DNA of 64,000 bases from Avichristensenella sp031549905. GTDB taxonomy: Bacteria > Bacillota > Clostridia > Christensenellales > Aristaeellaceae. The notes beneath the pieces were generated by a model. That model saw only the letters and a program-made list of their open reading frames with translations. It made no database searches and was not told the origin of the DNA. The DNA is taken from positions 1 to 64,000 of the forward strand of contig JAVBPC010000024.1 of NCBI GenBank assembly GCA_031549905.1, read 5' to 3'. The position numbers and the translations under genes are program-made. Below, piece after piece: positions 49,860 to 59,428 of the stretch. Every line of letters begins with the position of its first letter. The first letter of the stretch is position 1.

Positions 49860-52800
49860 TCAGCCGAGCCCAAACTTGACAAAGCAATACGAATCCGCCC
49901 AGAACGAGGCGGCGCGCATTTCGGGCAGGTCGGGTGTGCCCTCTGTGGGGCGCTCGCACCAGCTATATTCGCCGGTAAAGCTGACCGGGCCTACGTTGTA
50001 CAGTTCGCCATCCACATGATGATGCGGCCCCAGCAGGTTGCGCAGGCCGCTGATTAGCGTCAAAGTCACCGCGTTTGCGCCGGGATGGACGTACTCCGTC
50101 ACGTCCGCCTCATACGGCCCCCACAGCAGTGTTTTCACCGGTTTTCCGTTGATTTCGAGCTGCACGGCGGCAGCGCGCGGCGGCGGCATGCGCAGCATCA
50201 CGCGCTGACTGCCCGTTTCCGGCACATTGATCTGGCAGGAAAGCGTCAGCCTGCCCTGATAGAAGAGCAACCCCTGCTGCGTAAAGCTGCCCGGTTCAAG
50301 CGCTTGCGGCGCTTCACGCAGCGTGAACGGCCCGGCGGTGGTCAGGGCGTTGCGCTCGCCGGGGATGAACCCGGTTTCACTGCACGCGCCAAAATCGCCA
50401 AACAGGTAGATGCTCTCCAATTCCGTATCGTACGTCAGCTTGTTCAGTTCCGTCTCAAATACGTCCTCGCCAAACAGCGTGTCATACACATGCTGCGACT
50501 GATGGAAGCGGATATCCATCTCGATCTCATTGACCCCACGCCGCACATACGGCTTGATATCGCGCTTATGAAACGCCGTGTCAATGATCCAGCCTGCATC
50601 TGTTTGGGGCAGTTGCTGCCCGTTTACCCGCACGGTGAAGCGTTCCGGCGTTTCGTGCGCCAGCAGCAGCGTGCCAAGCCTGTCCGGCTCCATATCCAGC
50701 GTGAACTGGAAGCGGAGCGAAAGGTCGCACGGTTTTTGCGTCGCCAGCAGCTTTTTCATCAGGTGGATCAGCGGGATTTTTGGCTGCCACACCCCGCCAT
50801 CCACGCGGTATTCGCACTGATCCATCGTCAGCGCGTTCAGGCCCATGTCCTTTACCTGCCAGCGCGCCGGGTTCAGCGGCAGCACGAGCGAGGCTTCTTC
50901 CTTGCACACAGACGCGGCTTCTTCCGCCGGCGCAAAGTAAATCGCCATCACGCGCATCGGATCGAAGCGGACGGGCACCACCGTGTAGCCACTCTCATGG
51001 CGGCAGGGCAAAGCGATGTGCTCGCCGCTTTCCAGCAGCACCTCGGCGGCTTGGTATTGCCCCGGGATCGATACCTCCGCCTCGAAAGCCGCCGCCTTGC
51101 TCAGGTTCACCAGGAATGCCATGCGCGCGTCACCGTCCTCAAAGCGGCACACGCGGATATCCGCGCAGTTCACACCGCCGCAGCGCACGGTTACGCGGCC
51201 TAAATCCAGCGGCGTCAGCAGGGACAGCAGCGTGTCATCCTTGAAATAGCGCGTTACGGGAAGCCTGGCAAGGCGCTCGCTTGGCACGCCATCCACCAGC
51301 GACGGCGCGCGGCCCAGCGTGATGATCAGCCCGCCGGCCCCAGCAAACCGCTCCAGCAGCGAAAGCGTCGTCCCCGCGATGGTCAGCATATCCGGCAGCA
51401 GCACCGCGCTGTATGCGCCGTTTGAAAGCGTCAGGCGGCCCGCGCAGTCCACGCCGCCGTGCCTGGCAAGCAGCGTTTCATCGATGAAATGATAATCCAA
51501 ATGCAGGCCGGACAGCTTCTCGGCGGCCGCCTCCAGCGCATCATCCAGCGCCTGCAATGCTGCGTTGTTTCCGCCGTTGTAAGCCACATACCCGCTGCGC
51601 ATGGGGTGCAGCAGCGCGATGTTCACCACCTTGCGCGCGCCGGTGAGCAGCGCCCCCGCACCCCCAAACCAGTCATTCACGCGGCGGTATTCCGGCCACC
51701 ACGGCAGCTGCGTGAACAGCGAGGGCGGATAATCCCGCTTGCGCAGCCCGCGCAGCGTGTACCCCTCCAGGTGCTGGCACATCAGGTTCACGCCGCTTAC
51801 ATACTGCCACCCGGCCATCCAGCGCATCTCTTCCGGGCGCAGGTCCCAGCCGGACAGCGCGTATGTTTCCGTCAGCACCTGCTTTTTGCCCAGCTGTTCC
51901 GCGGCGCTGCCCACCTGCTTTGTCATCACCGGGTTGCCCATGCTGCGGCGCAGCCAGTCCACGCCCGGCACATGCATGTATTCGTAGAATGGCATGCTGC
52001 CGCCGGTGCCCGCCATCTGGCTGTACAGGTTTTCTTCCATCATCATGTGGCCGGTCAGGCGGCAGCCGTACGCCTCGCACCAGTCGTATAGCTGCTTCAT
52101 GAAGTTTTCTACGAATAAGTCATTGACCAGCAGCCAGAAATCGTAGCGCACCTTCTCGTACCCCGGCGCTTCCAGGAACAGGTACGGCAGCTTTTCCAGG
52201 ATGTCATAGCCGCAGCGCGCCATGAACTTTTCCGGCAGCGTGTATGACCAGGGCATACCCTTCATCAGCCGGGGTTCATCCGTGAAAAAGCCCATCATCG
52301 CCTTGCCAAACCGGTCGCCAAAGCGCTTGTAGTATTCCTCATGCGTGGTATCGATGAATGCGCGGATGGCGTCTTTGCTCATCACATCGACATAGAATGG
52401 GCAGCCCTTGTGCGCGATCGCCACGGTGCGCGCGTATGTGCGGCCCTCCCGGCAGCGCTCGAAGCCGCCCTCGGGTGTCTCACCATAGATGCCAAGTACA
52501 TTTTCGGTTATTTCAGATGCTTCCACCAGCAGCAATTCCCTGGCGTGATACCGGTCGCCCAGCGCGGTCACCTTACCCCCCGCAAACCCGGATGGCCAGC
52601 CCTCTTCATCATACGCCCACGGCTGCATGCCGAGCTTCTCTCCCGCGTCCATGCCGGCCTCGATGCACTTGTACCAATCTTCGCCCAGGTATTCCGTTTC
52701 AAGGCCGCCGCGCGCGTGCATAAAATATCCGCCGATCCCGGCCTCATGCATCAGGCCAATCTGCCTGGCAACCTCATCCGGGGATAGCCTGTCGTTCCAG

Positions 52801-52865
52801 CTCCAAAACGGCACGGAGCGCAGCGCCATCGGCGGGTTTTTGATCGTATCCAGATACTTGCTCAT
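49860..52865 (-). CDS. GH106-like alpha-L-rhamnosidase family protein
   Basis: 1001 residues, no signal peptide. The N-terminal TIM-barrel part begins VPFWSWNDRLSPDEVARQIG, LMHEAGIGGYFMHARGGLE, the hallmark of GH106-like proteins, with EEGWPSG near residue 110, FFTDEPRL (acid candidate) and VLTETYALSGWDLRPEEMRW (Glu candidate). Galactose-binding-like beta domains fill the C-terminal third (EINGKPVKTLLWGPYEADVT). GH106 removes alpha-L-rhamnose from pectin and related glycans, but the superfamily includes uncharacterised groups. Start 52865 is chosen for AGGAG eight bases upstream. It heads a two-gene operon with GH95. Confidence 0.78.
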   Translation of the reverse strand: MSKYLDTIKNPPMALRSVPFWSWNDRLSPDEVARQIGLMHEAGIGGYFMHARGGLETEYLGEDWYKCIEAGMDAGEKLGMQPWAYDEEGWPSGFAGGKVTALGDRYHARELLLVEASEITENVLGIYGETPEGGFERCREGRTYARTVAIAHKGCPFYVDVMSKDAIRAFIDTTHEEYYKRFGDRFGKAMMGFFTDEPRLMKGMPWSYTLPEKFMARCGYDILEKLPYLFLEAPGYEKVRYDFWLLVNDLFVENFMKQLYDWCEAYGCRLTGHMMMEENLYSQMAGTGGSMPFYEYMHVPGVDWLRRSMGNPVMTKQVGSAAEQLGKKQVLTETYALSGWDLRPEEMRWMAGWQYVSGVNLMCQHLEGYTLRGLRKRDYPPSLFTQLPWWPEYRRVNDWFGGAGALLTGARKVVNIALLHPMRSGYVAYNGGNNAALQALDDALEAAAEKLSGLHLDYHFIDETLLARHGGVDCAGRLTLSNGAYSAVLLPDMLTIAGTTLSLLERFAGAGGLIITLGRAPSLVDGVPSERLARLPVTRYFKDDTLLSLLTPLDLGRVTVRCGGVNCADIRVCRFEDGDARMAFLVNLSKAAAFEAEVSIPGQYQAAEVLLESGEHIALPCRHESGYTVVPVRFDPMRVMAIYFAPAEEAASVCKEEASLVLPLNPARWQVKDMGLNALTMDQCEYRVDGGVWQPKIPLIHLMKKLLATQKPCDLSLRFQFTLDMEPDRLGTLLLAHETPERFTVRVNGQQLPQTDAGWIIDTAFHKRDIKPYVRRGVNEIEMDIRFHQSQHVYDTLFGEDVFETELNKLTYDTELESIYLFGDFGACSETGFIPGERNALTTAGPFTLREAPQALEPGSFTQQGLLFYQGRLTLSCQINVPETGSQRVMLRMPPPRAAAVQLEINGKPVKTLLWGPYEADVTEYVHPGANAVTLTLISGLRNLLGPHHHVDGELYNVGPVSFTGEYSWCERPTEGTPDLPEMRAASFWADSYCFVKFGLG

Positions 52866-52905
52866 CGTATTTCTCCTGTTCGCAGTGGGGGTATGCTTTT
52901 CCCAC

Positions 52906-52934
52906 ACGATACGGGAGAAACCCCTTTTTGTCAA
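52906..52934 (-). promoter_or_regulatory. Promoter of the GH106-GH95 operon
   Basis: Minus-strand TTGACA (52929-52934) and TATCGT (52906-52911) are 17 bases apart. The -10 box is weak, which suits an activator-dependent promoter; the nearby AraC-type response regulator is a candidate. Confidence 0.55.
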
Positions 52935-52980
52935 CAGCCGCCCAAATTCGATATAAAAGATTTAATAAAGTCAGCATTTA

Positions 52981-53009
52981 TTGACAATCCACAGGGGAGA
53001 CAGTACAAT
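52981..53009 (+). promoter_or_regulatory. Promoter of the nucleoside-hydrolase-like/response-regulator operon
   Basis: TTGACA (52981-52986) and TACAAT (53004-53009) with a 17-base spacer. It is back to back with the GH106 promoter, about 50 bases away. Confidence 0.78.
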
Positions 53010-53036
53010 TATAGCAGCATCATAAGGAGATACAAT

Positions 53037-53945
53037 ATGATCTATAATCAATATAGCTTTCAGGTGCCGGAAGAGCTGATGCTGCGCGTCATCACAAACA
53101 CCGATGCCAAAAATGAGGCGGATGACCAGTTTGCCATCGCGCACGCGCTGCTGTCCCCGCGGTTTGACAACGTAGGCGTCATTGCCGCGCATTTTGGCGA
53201 TCGGCGCGGCCCCGGCAGCATGGAAGCCAGCTTTCAGGAGTGCAAAAAGATATTCTCTTTGATGGAGTTTGATGATTCCATCCTGGTGCGCGGCGCGGCG
53301 CACGCGCTGCCCGATGAATCCACCCCTGTCCCCTCCCCCGGCGCGGAACTGATCATCCGTGAAGCCATGAAGGACAGCCCCTGGCCGCTGTTTGTCACAT
53401 TCCTGGGCCCCCTGACCGACCTTGCCAGCGCCTACCTGATAGAGCCGCGCATTCAGGACCGCCTCACCGCGATCTGGATCGGCGGCGGGCAGTACCCCGC
53501 CGGCGGCGATGAGTTCAACCTTGGCAACGATATTCACGCTGCGAACGTCGTGTTTGGCTCGCAAATCCCGGTGTGGCAGGTGCCCAAGGATGCGTACCAG
53601 CAGATGATCGTCTCCTTTGCGGAGCTGGAAGTGCGCGTCAAGCCTTACGGTCCCATCGGCGATTACCTGTTCACGCAGCTGGCGGAGTTTGCCATGAACC
53701 CCGTTGCCAGGCGCGCGCCCCGCACCGGCGAAAACTGGATGCTGGGCGATTCGCCGGTGGTCGGCCTGCTGCTGTGCGAGCAGCGGTTTGACTACGACTG
53801 GGTACCCGCGCCGCGCTTCCTGCCCAGCATGCACTACCAGCACGGGCAGCCAAACCGGCCCATCCGCGTGTATAAGCGCATTGATTCACGCTTCATCATG
53901 GAAGATTTCTACGCAAAGCTGCAGCTGTTCGCGCAGAAACGGTAG
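53037..53945 (+). CDS. Nucleoside-hydrolase-like protein (IUNH fold)
   Basis: 302 residues. The calcium-binding aspartate cluster of inosine-uridine nucleoside hydrolases appears as TNTDAKNEADDQFAIAHAL near the N-terminus, with FLGPLTDLASAY in the middle and FNLGNDIHAANVVF, giving the third metal Asp and catalytic-region His. The lead motif deviates from the classic DTDPGxDD. Such divergent members occur in polysaccharide loci, where they may cleave another N- or O-ribosyl or furanosyl bond; the true substrate is unknown. The start at 53037 has AAGGAGA upstream, and 48 open codons before it include the promoter. Confidence 0.78.
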   Translation: MIYNQYSFQVPEELMLRVITNTDAKNEADDQFAIAHALLSPRFDNVGVIAAHFGDRRGPGSMEASFQECKKIFSLMEFDDSILVRGAAHALPDESTPVPSPGAELIIREAMKDSPWPLFVTFLGPLTDLASAYLIEPRIQDRLTAIWIGGGQYPAGGDEFNLGNDIHAANVVFGSQIPVWQVPKDAYQQMIVSFAELEVRVKPYGPIGDYLFTQLAEFAMNPVARRAPRTGENWMLGDSPVVGLLLCEQRFDYDWVPAPRFLPSMHYQHGQPNRPIRVYKRIDSRFIMEDFYAKLQLFAQKR

Positions 53946-53967
53946 ACCCCACAAAGGAGGCGCCCCC

Positions 53968-55482
53968 GTGTACCAGGCCATTTTGGTGGATGACGAACCC
54001 TTCGTACTGGAGGGCCTTCGCCATGCCATCGATTGGGAGGGATACGGGTTCGAGATCGCCCTGGCGGAGACTAACCCGCTCAAAGCCCTGGAATACGTTC
54101 AGCAGCACCCTGTGCACCTGCTGATCACGGATGTCAAAATGCCGCAAATGGACGGCATCGAGCTGATGCGCCAGTGCCGTGAGCTGCACCCGCAGCTAAG
54201 CGTCCTGGTCATCAGCGCGTTTGACCGGTTTGATTACGTTCGCACGGCGCTGAAAAACGGCGCTGAAAACTATCTGCTAAAGCCCGTTGATCCGGATGAA
54301 CTGGCCGAATCGGTGGGGCAGCTGGCGCACGGCATTCATGAGCGCGATCAGTCCGCCGCGCGCCGCGTGGCCAGCATGCTGCCGTTTCAGTCCACATTCA
54401 TCGAAAGCTGGCTGCGCGACGGCCTGACCCCAAGCGAGCTGCGCATCCGCGCGGAACTGCTGGGCATCGACCTGGAGACGGGCGCGTACACGGCGGTAAT
54501 CTTTACTTCGCCCGATGACGACGCGCAGGTGATGTCCAGGTTTTACGATTTCCTGCTGACGCTGGCGCGCGGCAAATACACCGTCTATTGCCTGTTTGAA
54601 ACGAAAGCGCGGCTTTCGTGCATTCTGTCGCCAAAGCCTGGGGCGCGCGGCATTCATTCCTTCGTGGAAAAGGCCGTGCACCGCGCGCGGCTGATGGGCA
54701 TGCCGGTGGCCGCCGTTGCAGGCGAAACGGTGCAGGCCGCCACCGCCGTGTTCCGTAGCTACCAAAGCGCGGTATCGCTGCTGTTCATGCAGTACAGTGA
54801 GGCCGGCGGCGCGCTGCAGGATACGCTGGTGCTTCCGCCCGCGTGCATGGCGCAAATTGAACTGAACCTGCTGCAAACGCCGCAAAGGGAATACCTGGAT
54901 GCCGTGCACCGCCTGCTTTTGGCATCGGACCTGCCGCCGTATGCTTTGGCGGTGCTGGTAACGCGCTGGTGCCTGAAACAGCATGGCAGCGACACGCCGG
55001 ATTTCTTCCAGCGCAACCCGCAGTTTGTCAGGCTTTCGCGCGCGTTCCCGCAAAAGGATGTCACCGCGGATGGCGCGTACGAATACCTGCAAGAGGTCAT
55101 CCGCGAGTGCTACAAGCTGTTCACCGGCGCAAAGAGCGCCATGCACCCCTGCGTAGAGGCCGTGATTGCCGCCGTGCATGAGTTTTCCGACAAGAATATT
55201 TCATTGAAAACGCTGGCGTACAAGCTCAACGTTTCACCGTCATACCTGGGCAACGCGTTCAAACAGCACACCGGCGCGTACTTCAACGATTACCTGACCG
55301 CCGCGCGCCTGCGCTATGCCGCGGAACTGATCGAATCCACCGATATGAAGATGAAAGACATCGTGGATAAGGTCGGCTTCTCCAGCCAGACCTATTTCAA
55401 CCGCACATTCATGCGCCAGTTTGCGCTGTCACCCGTGGCGTACCGCCGCACCAAAAAGGCTGCTCCTGCGGGCTTGCACTAA
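53968..55482 (+). CDS. AraC-type response regulator (YesN-like)
   Basis: 504 residues. Receiver domain at 1-120 with DDE (residues 8-10), phospho-acceptor Asp55 in LLITDVKMPQMDG and Lys in YLLKPVDPDEL; a poorly conserved linker; and two AraC HTH units at the C-terminus (SLKTLAYKLNVSPSYLGNAF, IVDKVGFSSQTYFNRTFMRQ). Begins with GTG at 53968, 5 bases after AGGAGGCG. YesN-type regulators control sugar and glycan loci together with a YesM-type sensor kinase, but no kinase gene is present in the window. It is central between the divergent GH operons, which it likely activates. Confidence 0.9.
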   Translation: MYQAILVDDEPFVLEGLRHAIDWEGYGFEIALAETNPLKALEYVQQHPVHLLITDVKMPQMDGIELMRQCRELHPQLSVLVISAFDRFDYVRTALKNGAENYLLKPVDPDELAESVGQLAHGIHERDQSAARRVASMLPFQSTFIESWLRDGLTPSELRIRAELLGIDLETGAYTAVIFTSPDDDAQVMSRFYDFLLTLARGKYTVYCLFETKARLSCILSPKPGARGIHSFVEKAVHRARLMGMPVAAVAGETVQAATAVFRSYQSAVSLLFMQYSEAGGALQDTLVLPPACMAQIELNLLQTPQREYLDAVHRLLLASDLPPYALAVLVTRWCLKQHGSDTPDFFQRNPQFVRLSRAFPQKDVTADGAYEYLQEVIRECYKLFTGAKSAMHPCVEAVIAAVHEFSDKNISLKTLAYKLNVSPSYLGNAFKQHTGAYFNDYLTAARLRYAAELIESTDMKMKDIVDKVGFSSQTYFNRTFMRQFALSPVAYRRTKKAAPAGLH

Positions 55483-55524
55483 TCCGCAAAGATAGTACAG
55501 ATTGAAACACTTTCACCTTAGCAA

Positions 55525-55554
55525 TTGCCATGGTTTTGTTTGCCTTGTTATAAT
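55525..55554 (+). promoter_or_regulatory. Promoter of the URO-D-like/GH operon
   Basis: TTGCCA (55525-55530) and TATAAT (55549-55554) are 18 bases apart. The operon runs through at least to the GH31 gene at the window end. Confidence 0.72.
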
Positions 55555-55586
55555 GTAGGCAGATAAAAGCAGGGGTGGTTTTGAGC

Positions 55587-56705
55587 ATGATCAACAAAAA
55601 AAATTGGCCCGAAACACAGCAAAAATGGCTGGCGTACTGGAAACGTCAAAACCCCGGCACCCCGCTGCTGCATGTGGTGGCGCGGCATGAAAACAAGATT
55701 GACCCTGTGCGCGCGGAACTGCTGAAAAGCCGCAACATGCGGGATAAATACCTGGACGCCGAGCGCATCGCGGAGCGCTACCGTTTCTATTGCGAAAGCA
55801 GCGAATTCCTTGCCGAAAGCTTCCCCAACGTCAGCGTGGATTTCGGCCCGGGGTCGATGGCCGCCTATCTCGGCTGTGAAGTTGATTTCCAGCCGCGCAC
55901 GGTGTGGTTTGAGCCGTTCGTCACCGATTGGGCGGAAATAGCGCCGCTTGCGTTTGACGCAAACGCCAAATGGTTCCAGCGGCACATCGAGCTGTTCCGC
56001 AAAGTGCGGCAGCTTGCCGGGGACGATTTCTATGTCGGCATCCCGGATATCATCGAAAACCTGGATATTTTGGCTTCCATGCGCGGCGCGCAGGATCTGA
56101 TCTTCGACATGATGGATGAGCCGGATGAGATCGCCGCGCGCGTAGATCAGGTCACAAAGGCGTATTTTGATTATTACGACAGGTTCTATGATCTGGCGAA
56201 AGATAAGGACGGCGGCTCTTGCTTTACGGTGTTTCAAATTTGGGGGCCGGGCCGCACCGCCAAGCTGCAGTGCGATTTCTCCGCGATGATTTCACCTCAG
56301 CAGTTCCGCGACTTCGTGCAGGGGAGCCTGGCGGAACAAACCCGCAAACTTGACAGCGTGCTGTACCACCTGGATGGCCCGGACGCCATCCGCCACCTGG
56401 ACGCGCTGATGGAAATTGACGGCATCGATGCCCTGCAATGGACCAGCGGCGATTACGCCCCCGACGGCGCACACGAAGAATGGTTCGGCATATACGACAA
56501 GGCCGTCAAAGCCGGCAAGGGCCTGTGGGTGAAGGTGTACGGCGGGCCGATGGAAGAGCAGATTGCGCGGGTGGACCGCCTAGTGCGCCGCTACGGCACG
56601 AACGCGCTGTTCCTGTACTTTTCGCCGATGCCCCCGCGCGACGCCGACCTGCTGCTAGAGCACGCGCACCGCAACTGGCGGGATATCCAGGGGGATTTCA
56701 AATGA
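55587..56705 (+). CDS. Uroporphyrinogen-decarboxylase-like protein of a glycan locus
   Basis: 372 residues with the URO-D/MtaA-type TIM barrel: FGPGSMAAYLGCEVDFQPRT in the first half, YHLDGPDAIRHLDALMEIDG near the C-terminal third and LQWTSGDYAPDGA after it. True HemE residues at the N-terminus are absent, and corrinoid methyltransferase partners are not present here. Such paralogues recur in Bacillota and Bacteroidota carbohydrate loci without known function. ATG at 55587; a GTG four codons earlier is also possible. The stop overlaps the next gene (ATGA), so the two are made together. Confidence 0.8.
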   Translation: MINKKNWPETQQKWLAYWKRQNPGTPLLHVVARHENKIDPVRAELLKSRNMRDKYLDAERIAERYRFYCESSEFLAESFPNVSVDFGPGSMAAYLGCEVDFQPRTVWFEPFVTDWAEIAPLAFDANAKWFQRHIELFRKVRQLAGDDFYVGIPDIIENLDILASMRGAQDLIFDMMDEPDEIAARVDQVTKAYFDYYDRFYDLAKDKDGGSCFTVFQIWGPGRTAKLQCDFSAMISPQQFRDFVQGSLAEQTRKLDSVLYHLDGPDAIRHLDALMEIDGIDALQWTSGDYAPDGAHEEWFGIYDKAVKAGKGLWVKVYGGPMEEQIARVDRLVRRYGTNALFLYFSPMPPRDADLLLEHAHRNWRDIQGDFK

Positions 56706-59404
56706 AACAAGCTGCATTGTGTGTAACGCCGGATGCCCCGGCGCGGGTGCGCTACGGCGCGTCATTGGTGGAAAGCGCGCTGCGGGACTGCGGGTATGAA
56801 GTGGCAACGCAGCCGCGTTTAACGGAAACAGGTTGCCCGCGCATCTTGGTTGCCATGGTTGACGATGCCGCCATTCAGTCCCTGTTGGAAGCGGACCTGC
56901 TGATCTTCCACGCGGGTGAGCCCCAGGGCGAGGGCTTCGTGCTGGAAACCTGCTCAGGCGGGCTTACCTGCGCCGTCGGCGGCAATGGAAACGGCGTCCT
57001 GTACGCGTGCCAGGCGCTTGCCGCGCGCATCCGCGAAGAAGGCGCGCTGCCCCTTGAAATCGCGGTTTACGACGCCCCGGCGTTCAAGCTGCGCGGCCTG
57101 GCGGTGGGCCTGCAAAAGACCGAAGTTGAACCGCCGCGCCTTACCTACGAATACCCCATCACGCGCGAACGCTTCCCCTGGTTCTACGACCGCGCGCTGT
57201 GGACACGGTTCCTGAACCAAATGTTGGATGACCGCTGCAACATCCTCTACCTGTGGACGGGGCTGCCGTTCTCCTCGCTGGTGAAGGTGGCGGATTACCC
57301 CTTCGCGCTGGAAGTCAGTGAGGCGCAGTTTGAAGAAAACCGCACGCTGTTCGCATGGCTCACCGAAGAGGCGGATAAGCGCGGCATATGGGTCGTGCTG
57401 AAATTCTACAGCATTCACATCCCCCTGCCCTTTGCGGAACATTTCGGCCTGCCGCTGCTGCAATCATCCATTCACCCGCTGGCGAAGGATTACACATACA
57501 AAGCCATCATCGAATTCATCAAAGGCTACCCCAGCGTCGGGCTGATGGTGTGCCTTGGCGAAGCGCTGCGCGGAAACGCCCAGAAAACCGAATGGTTTGT
57601 GGAAACCATTATCCCAGCCGTCAAAGAGGGGCTGCGGCAGGCGGGCATCGAAAGCGAGCCGCCGCTGATCCTGCGCGGGCACGACTGCGATCCAGTGGAT
57701 GCCATGCAAAAGGCATTGCCGCTGTACGGCAACCTGTACACCATGTGGAAATACAACGGCGAAGGGCTGACCACCTACCGCATGCGCGGCGTATGGCGGC
57801 AAAGGCACCTGGCGCTGAAAGCGCTGGGCGGCGCGCACATCCTGAATGTGCACATCCTGGCGAACCTGGAGCCTTTCCGGTTCGCGGCGCCTTTGTTCAT
57901 TCAGAAATGCGTGCAGGCGGGGCAGCATTTGCTGGGCGGAAACGGGCTGCATCTGTACCCGCTGTTTTTCTGGGACTGGCCGTACGCGCCGGATAAAACC
58001 GCCCCGCGCCTGCTGCAGATGGAGCGGGACCGCCTGTGGTACGCGGCCTGGATGCGCTACGCATGGCAGCCCGCGCGGGGTGAAGCCGATGAGCGCGCCC
58101 ACTGGACGCGCTATCTTGCCGCGCAGTACGCCATCCCGGAAAACGCGGCGGCGCACCTGCTCAGCGCACTGGAGTCCGCCGCCGAGTGCGCGCCGCGCAT
58201 CCTTGGCCGCATTGGCATCACCGAAGGCAACCGGCAAACGATGAGCCTTGGCATGACGATGAGCCAGCTGACCAACGCCGTGCGTTACCGGCCCAACCAG
58301 GAGTTGTACAATTCCGTTGCCACCGTGGGCGAAACGCTGGAAACATACGCCCGCCGATTGTGCGCAGGTGAGCCGCATCAGGGCGAAACGCCGCCCGAAA
58401 TGGCGGAAAAAACAATGCGCTTTGCGGAGCGCGCCGCCGATGAATACCGGGCGGCAACGGCGCTGTGCGGCGAAGGCAGCGCGGAATTCACACGCATCGG
58501 CAGCGATATTGAAGCCATTCGCCTGATGACGCTGTTTTACTGCAAAAAGGTGGAGGCGGCGCTGCTGATCCTGCGCTACCGCTTTACCATGAACCAGGAT
58601 TGCGCCGGCGATACCGGCCTGCTGGAAGCCGCGCTGTTCCCCTGGGAAGAGAGCCTTGCCGCCTACCGCGCGCTGGCTGCGCTGACGAAAGATACCTACC
58701 TGTACGCCAACAGCATGCAGACCCCGCAGCGGAAGATCCCCTTTCCGGACGGCAAGCGCTACGGCCACTGGACCCAGTGCCTGCCGGAATACGAGGCGGA
58801 ATTTGTCGCGTTCAAGGATAATCTGGCACGCCTGAAAACCGGCTGGCTGCCGGGGAACGCCGCGCAAGATACCGCCTTTCTCCCGCTACCATCCGCATCG
58901 TATGAAGCGGTAAGCCCTGGCGCGGAAACCTACCCGCTGGAAAAGGACGCGAACCTGTTCACCGATGCGCCGTTCGCCATCGCTGACTTGGCGCCGGAGC
59001 TTACGGGCCTTACCGGCACGCGCTTTGGCCTGGGTCATGCGATAGAGGTCGGAACGGAACTGACCCTCCGCTTCCCGGCGGACTGCAAGCTGTTGCTTGG
59101 CTATTTCGCGGCAAGCGGCGTGGAGTGGCTGAAGCCCCCGGAGCTGGAAACCAACACCCACGCGGATGCGCGCGGCGGGCTTTCCCCCGTCATCACCAAC
59201 GCGATCCGGGCCAAGGGTTGCCCCGGCGCGCACATTCATGTGCTGCGCTACGAAAAGGGTGAACACACCTTGAGCCTTGGCACGGGCGGGTACCTGGTGC
59301 TGGGTGCGGTGCCGACGGATTGCGAGGTTACGCAACGCAATGCCGGCCTTGCCGGTGAGGGCCTGGACACGCTGGATTGGTTGTACGAAGTAAACGCTGG
59401 CTGA
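56702..59404 (+). CDS. Large putative glycoside hydrolase with GH20/GH67-like N-terminal domain
   Basis: 900 residues, no signal peptide. The first 130 residues look like the beta/alpha N-terminal domain that precedes GH20 hexosaminidases and GH67 glucuronidases (VGGNGNGVLYACQALAARI). A TIM-barrel-like region follows: LKLRGLAVGLQ-type entry, FLNQMLDDRCNILYLWTGLP, WVVLKFYSIHIPLPFAEHF, VGLMVCLGEALRGNAQKTEW. The last 500 residues are mainly helical with a small C-terminal beta domain. I cannot place it in a numbered GH family. It is coupled to the URO-D-like gene and followed by GH29, GH42 and GH31, so it is probably an intracellular glycosidase. Confidence 0.72.
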   Translation: MKQAALCVTPDAPARVRYGASLVESALRDCGYEVATQPRLTETGCPRILVAMVDDAAIQSLLEADLLIFHAGEPQGEGFVLETCSGGLTCAVGGNGNGVLYACQALAARIREEGALPLEIAVYDAPAFKLRGLAVGLQKTEVEPPRLTYEYPITRERFPWFYDRALWTRFLNQMLDDRCNILYLWTGLPFSSLVKVADYPFALEVSEAQFEENRTLFAWLTEEADKRGIWVVLKFYSIHIPLPFAEHFGLPLLQSSIHPLAKDYTYKAIIEFIKGYPSVGLMVCLGEALRGNAQKTEWFVETIIPAVKEGLRQAGIESEPPLILRGHDCDPVDAMQKALPLYGNLYTMWKYNGEGLTTYRMRGVWRQRHLALKALGGAHILNVHILANLEPFRFAAPLFIQKCVQAGQHLLGGNGLHLYPLFFWDWPYAPDKTAPRLLQMERDRLWYAAWMRYAWQPARGEADERAHWTRYLAAQYAIPENAAAHLLSALESAAECAPRILGRIGITEGNRQTMSLGMTMSQLTNAVRYRPNQELYNSVATVGETLETYARRLCAGEPHQGETPPEMAEKTMRFAERAADEYRAATALCGEGSAEFTRIGSDIEAIRLMTLFYCKKVEAALLILRYRFTMNQDCAGDTGLLEAALFPWEESLAAYRALAALTKDTYLYANSMQTPQRKIPFPDGKRYGHWTQCLPEYEAEFVAFKDNLARLKTGWLPGNAAQDTAFLPLPSASYEAVSPGAETYPLEKDANLFTDAPFAIADLAPELTGLTGTRFGLGHAIEVGTELTLRFPADCKLLLGYFAASGVEWLKPPELETNTHADARGGLSPVITNAIRAKGCPGAHIHVLRYEKGEHTLSLGTGGYLVLGAVPTDCEVTQRNAGLAGEGLDTLDWLYEVNAG

Positions 59405-59428
59405 TCAGCGCCGCAAAGGAGAATCCGC

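Noticed and set aside
47970..50057. 695-codon plus-strand frame
   Set aside because: Shadow of GH95 on the other strand, extending into the next gene; high Arg/His/Gln content and no start signal.
57464..58867. 467-codon minus-strand frame
   Set aside because: Antisense to the 900-residue hydrolase; composition typical for the complementary frame of GC-rich codons.
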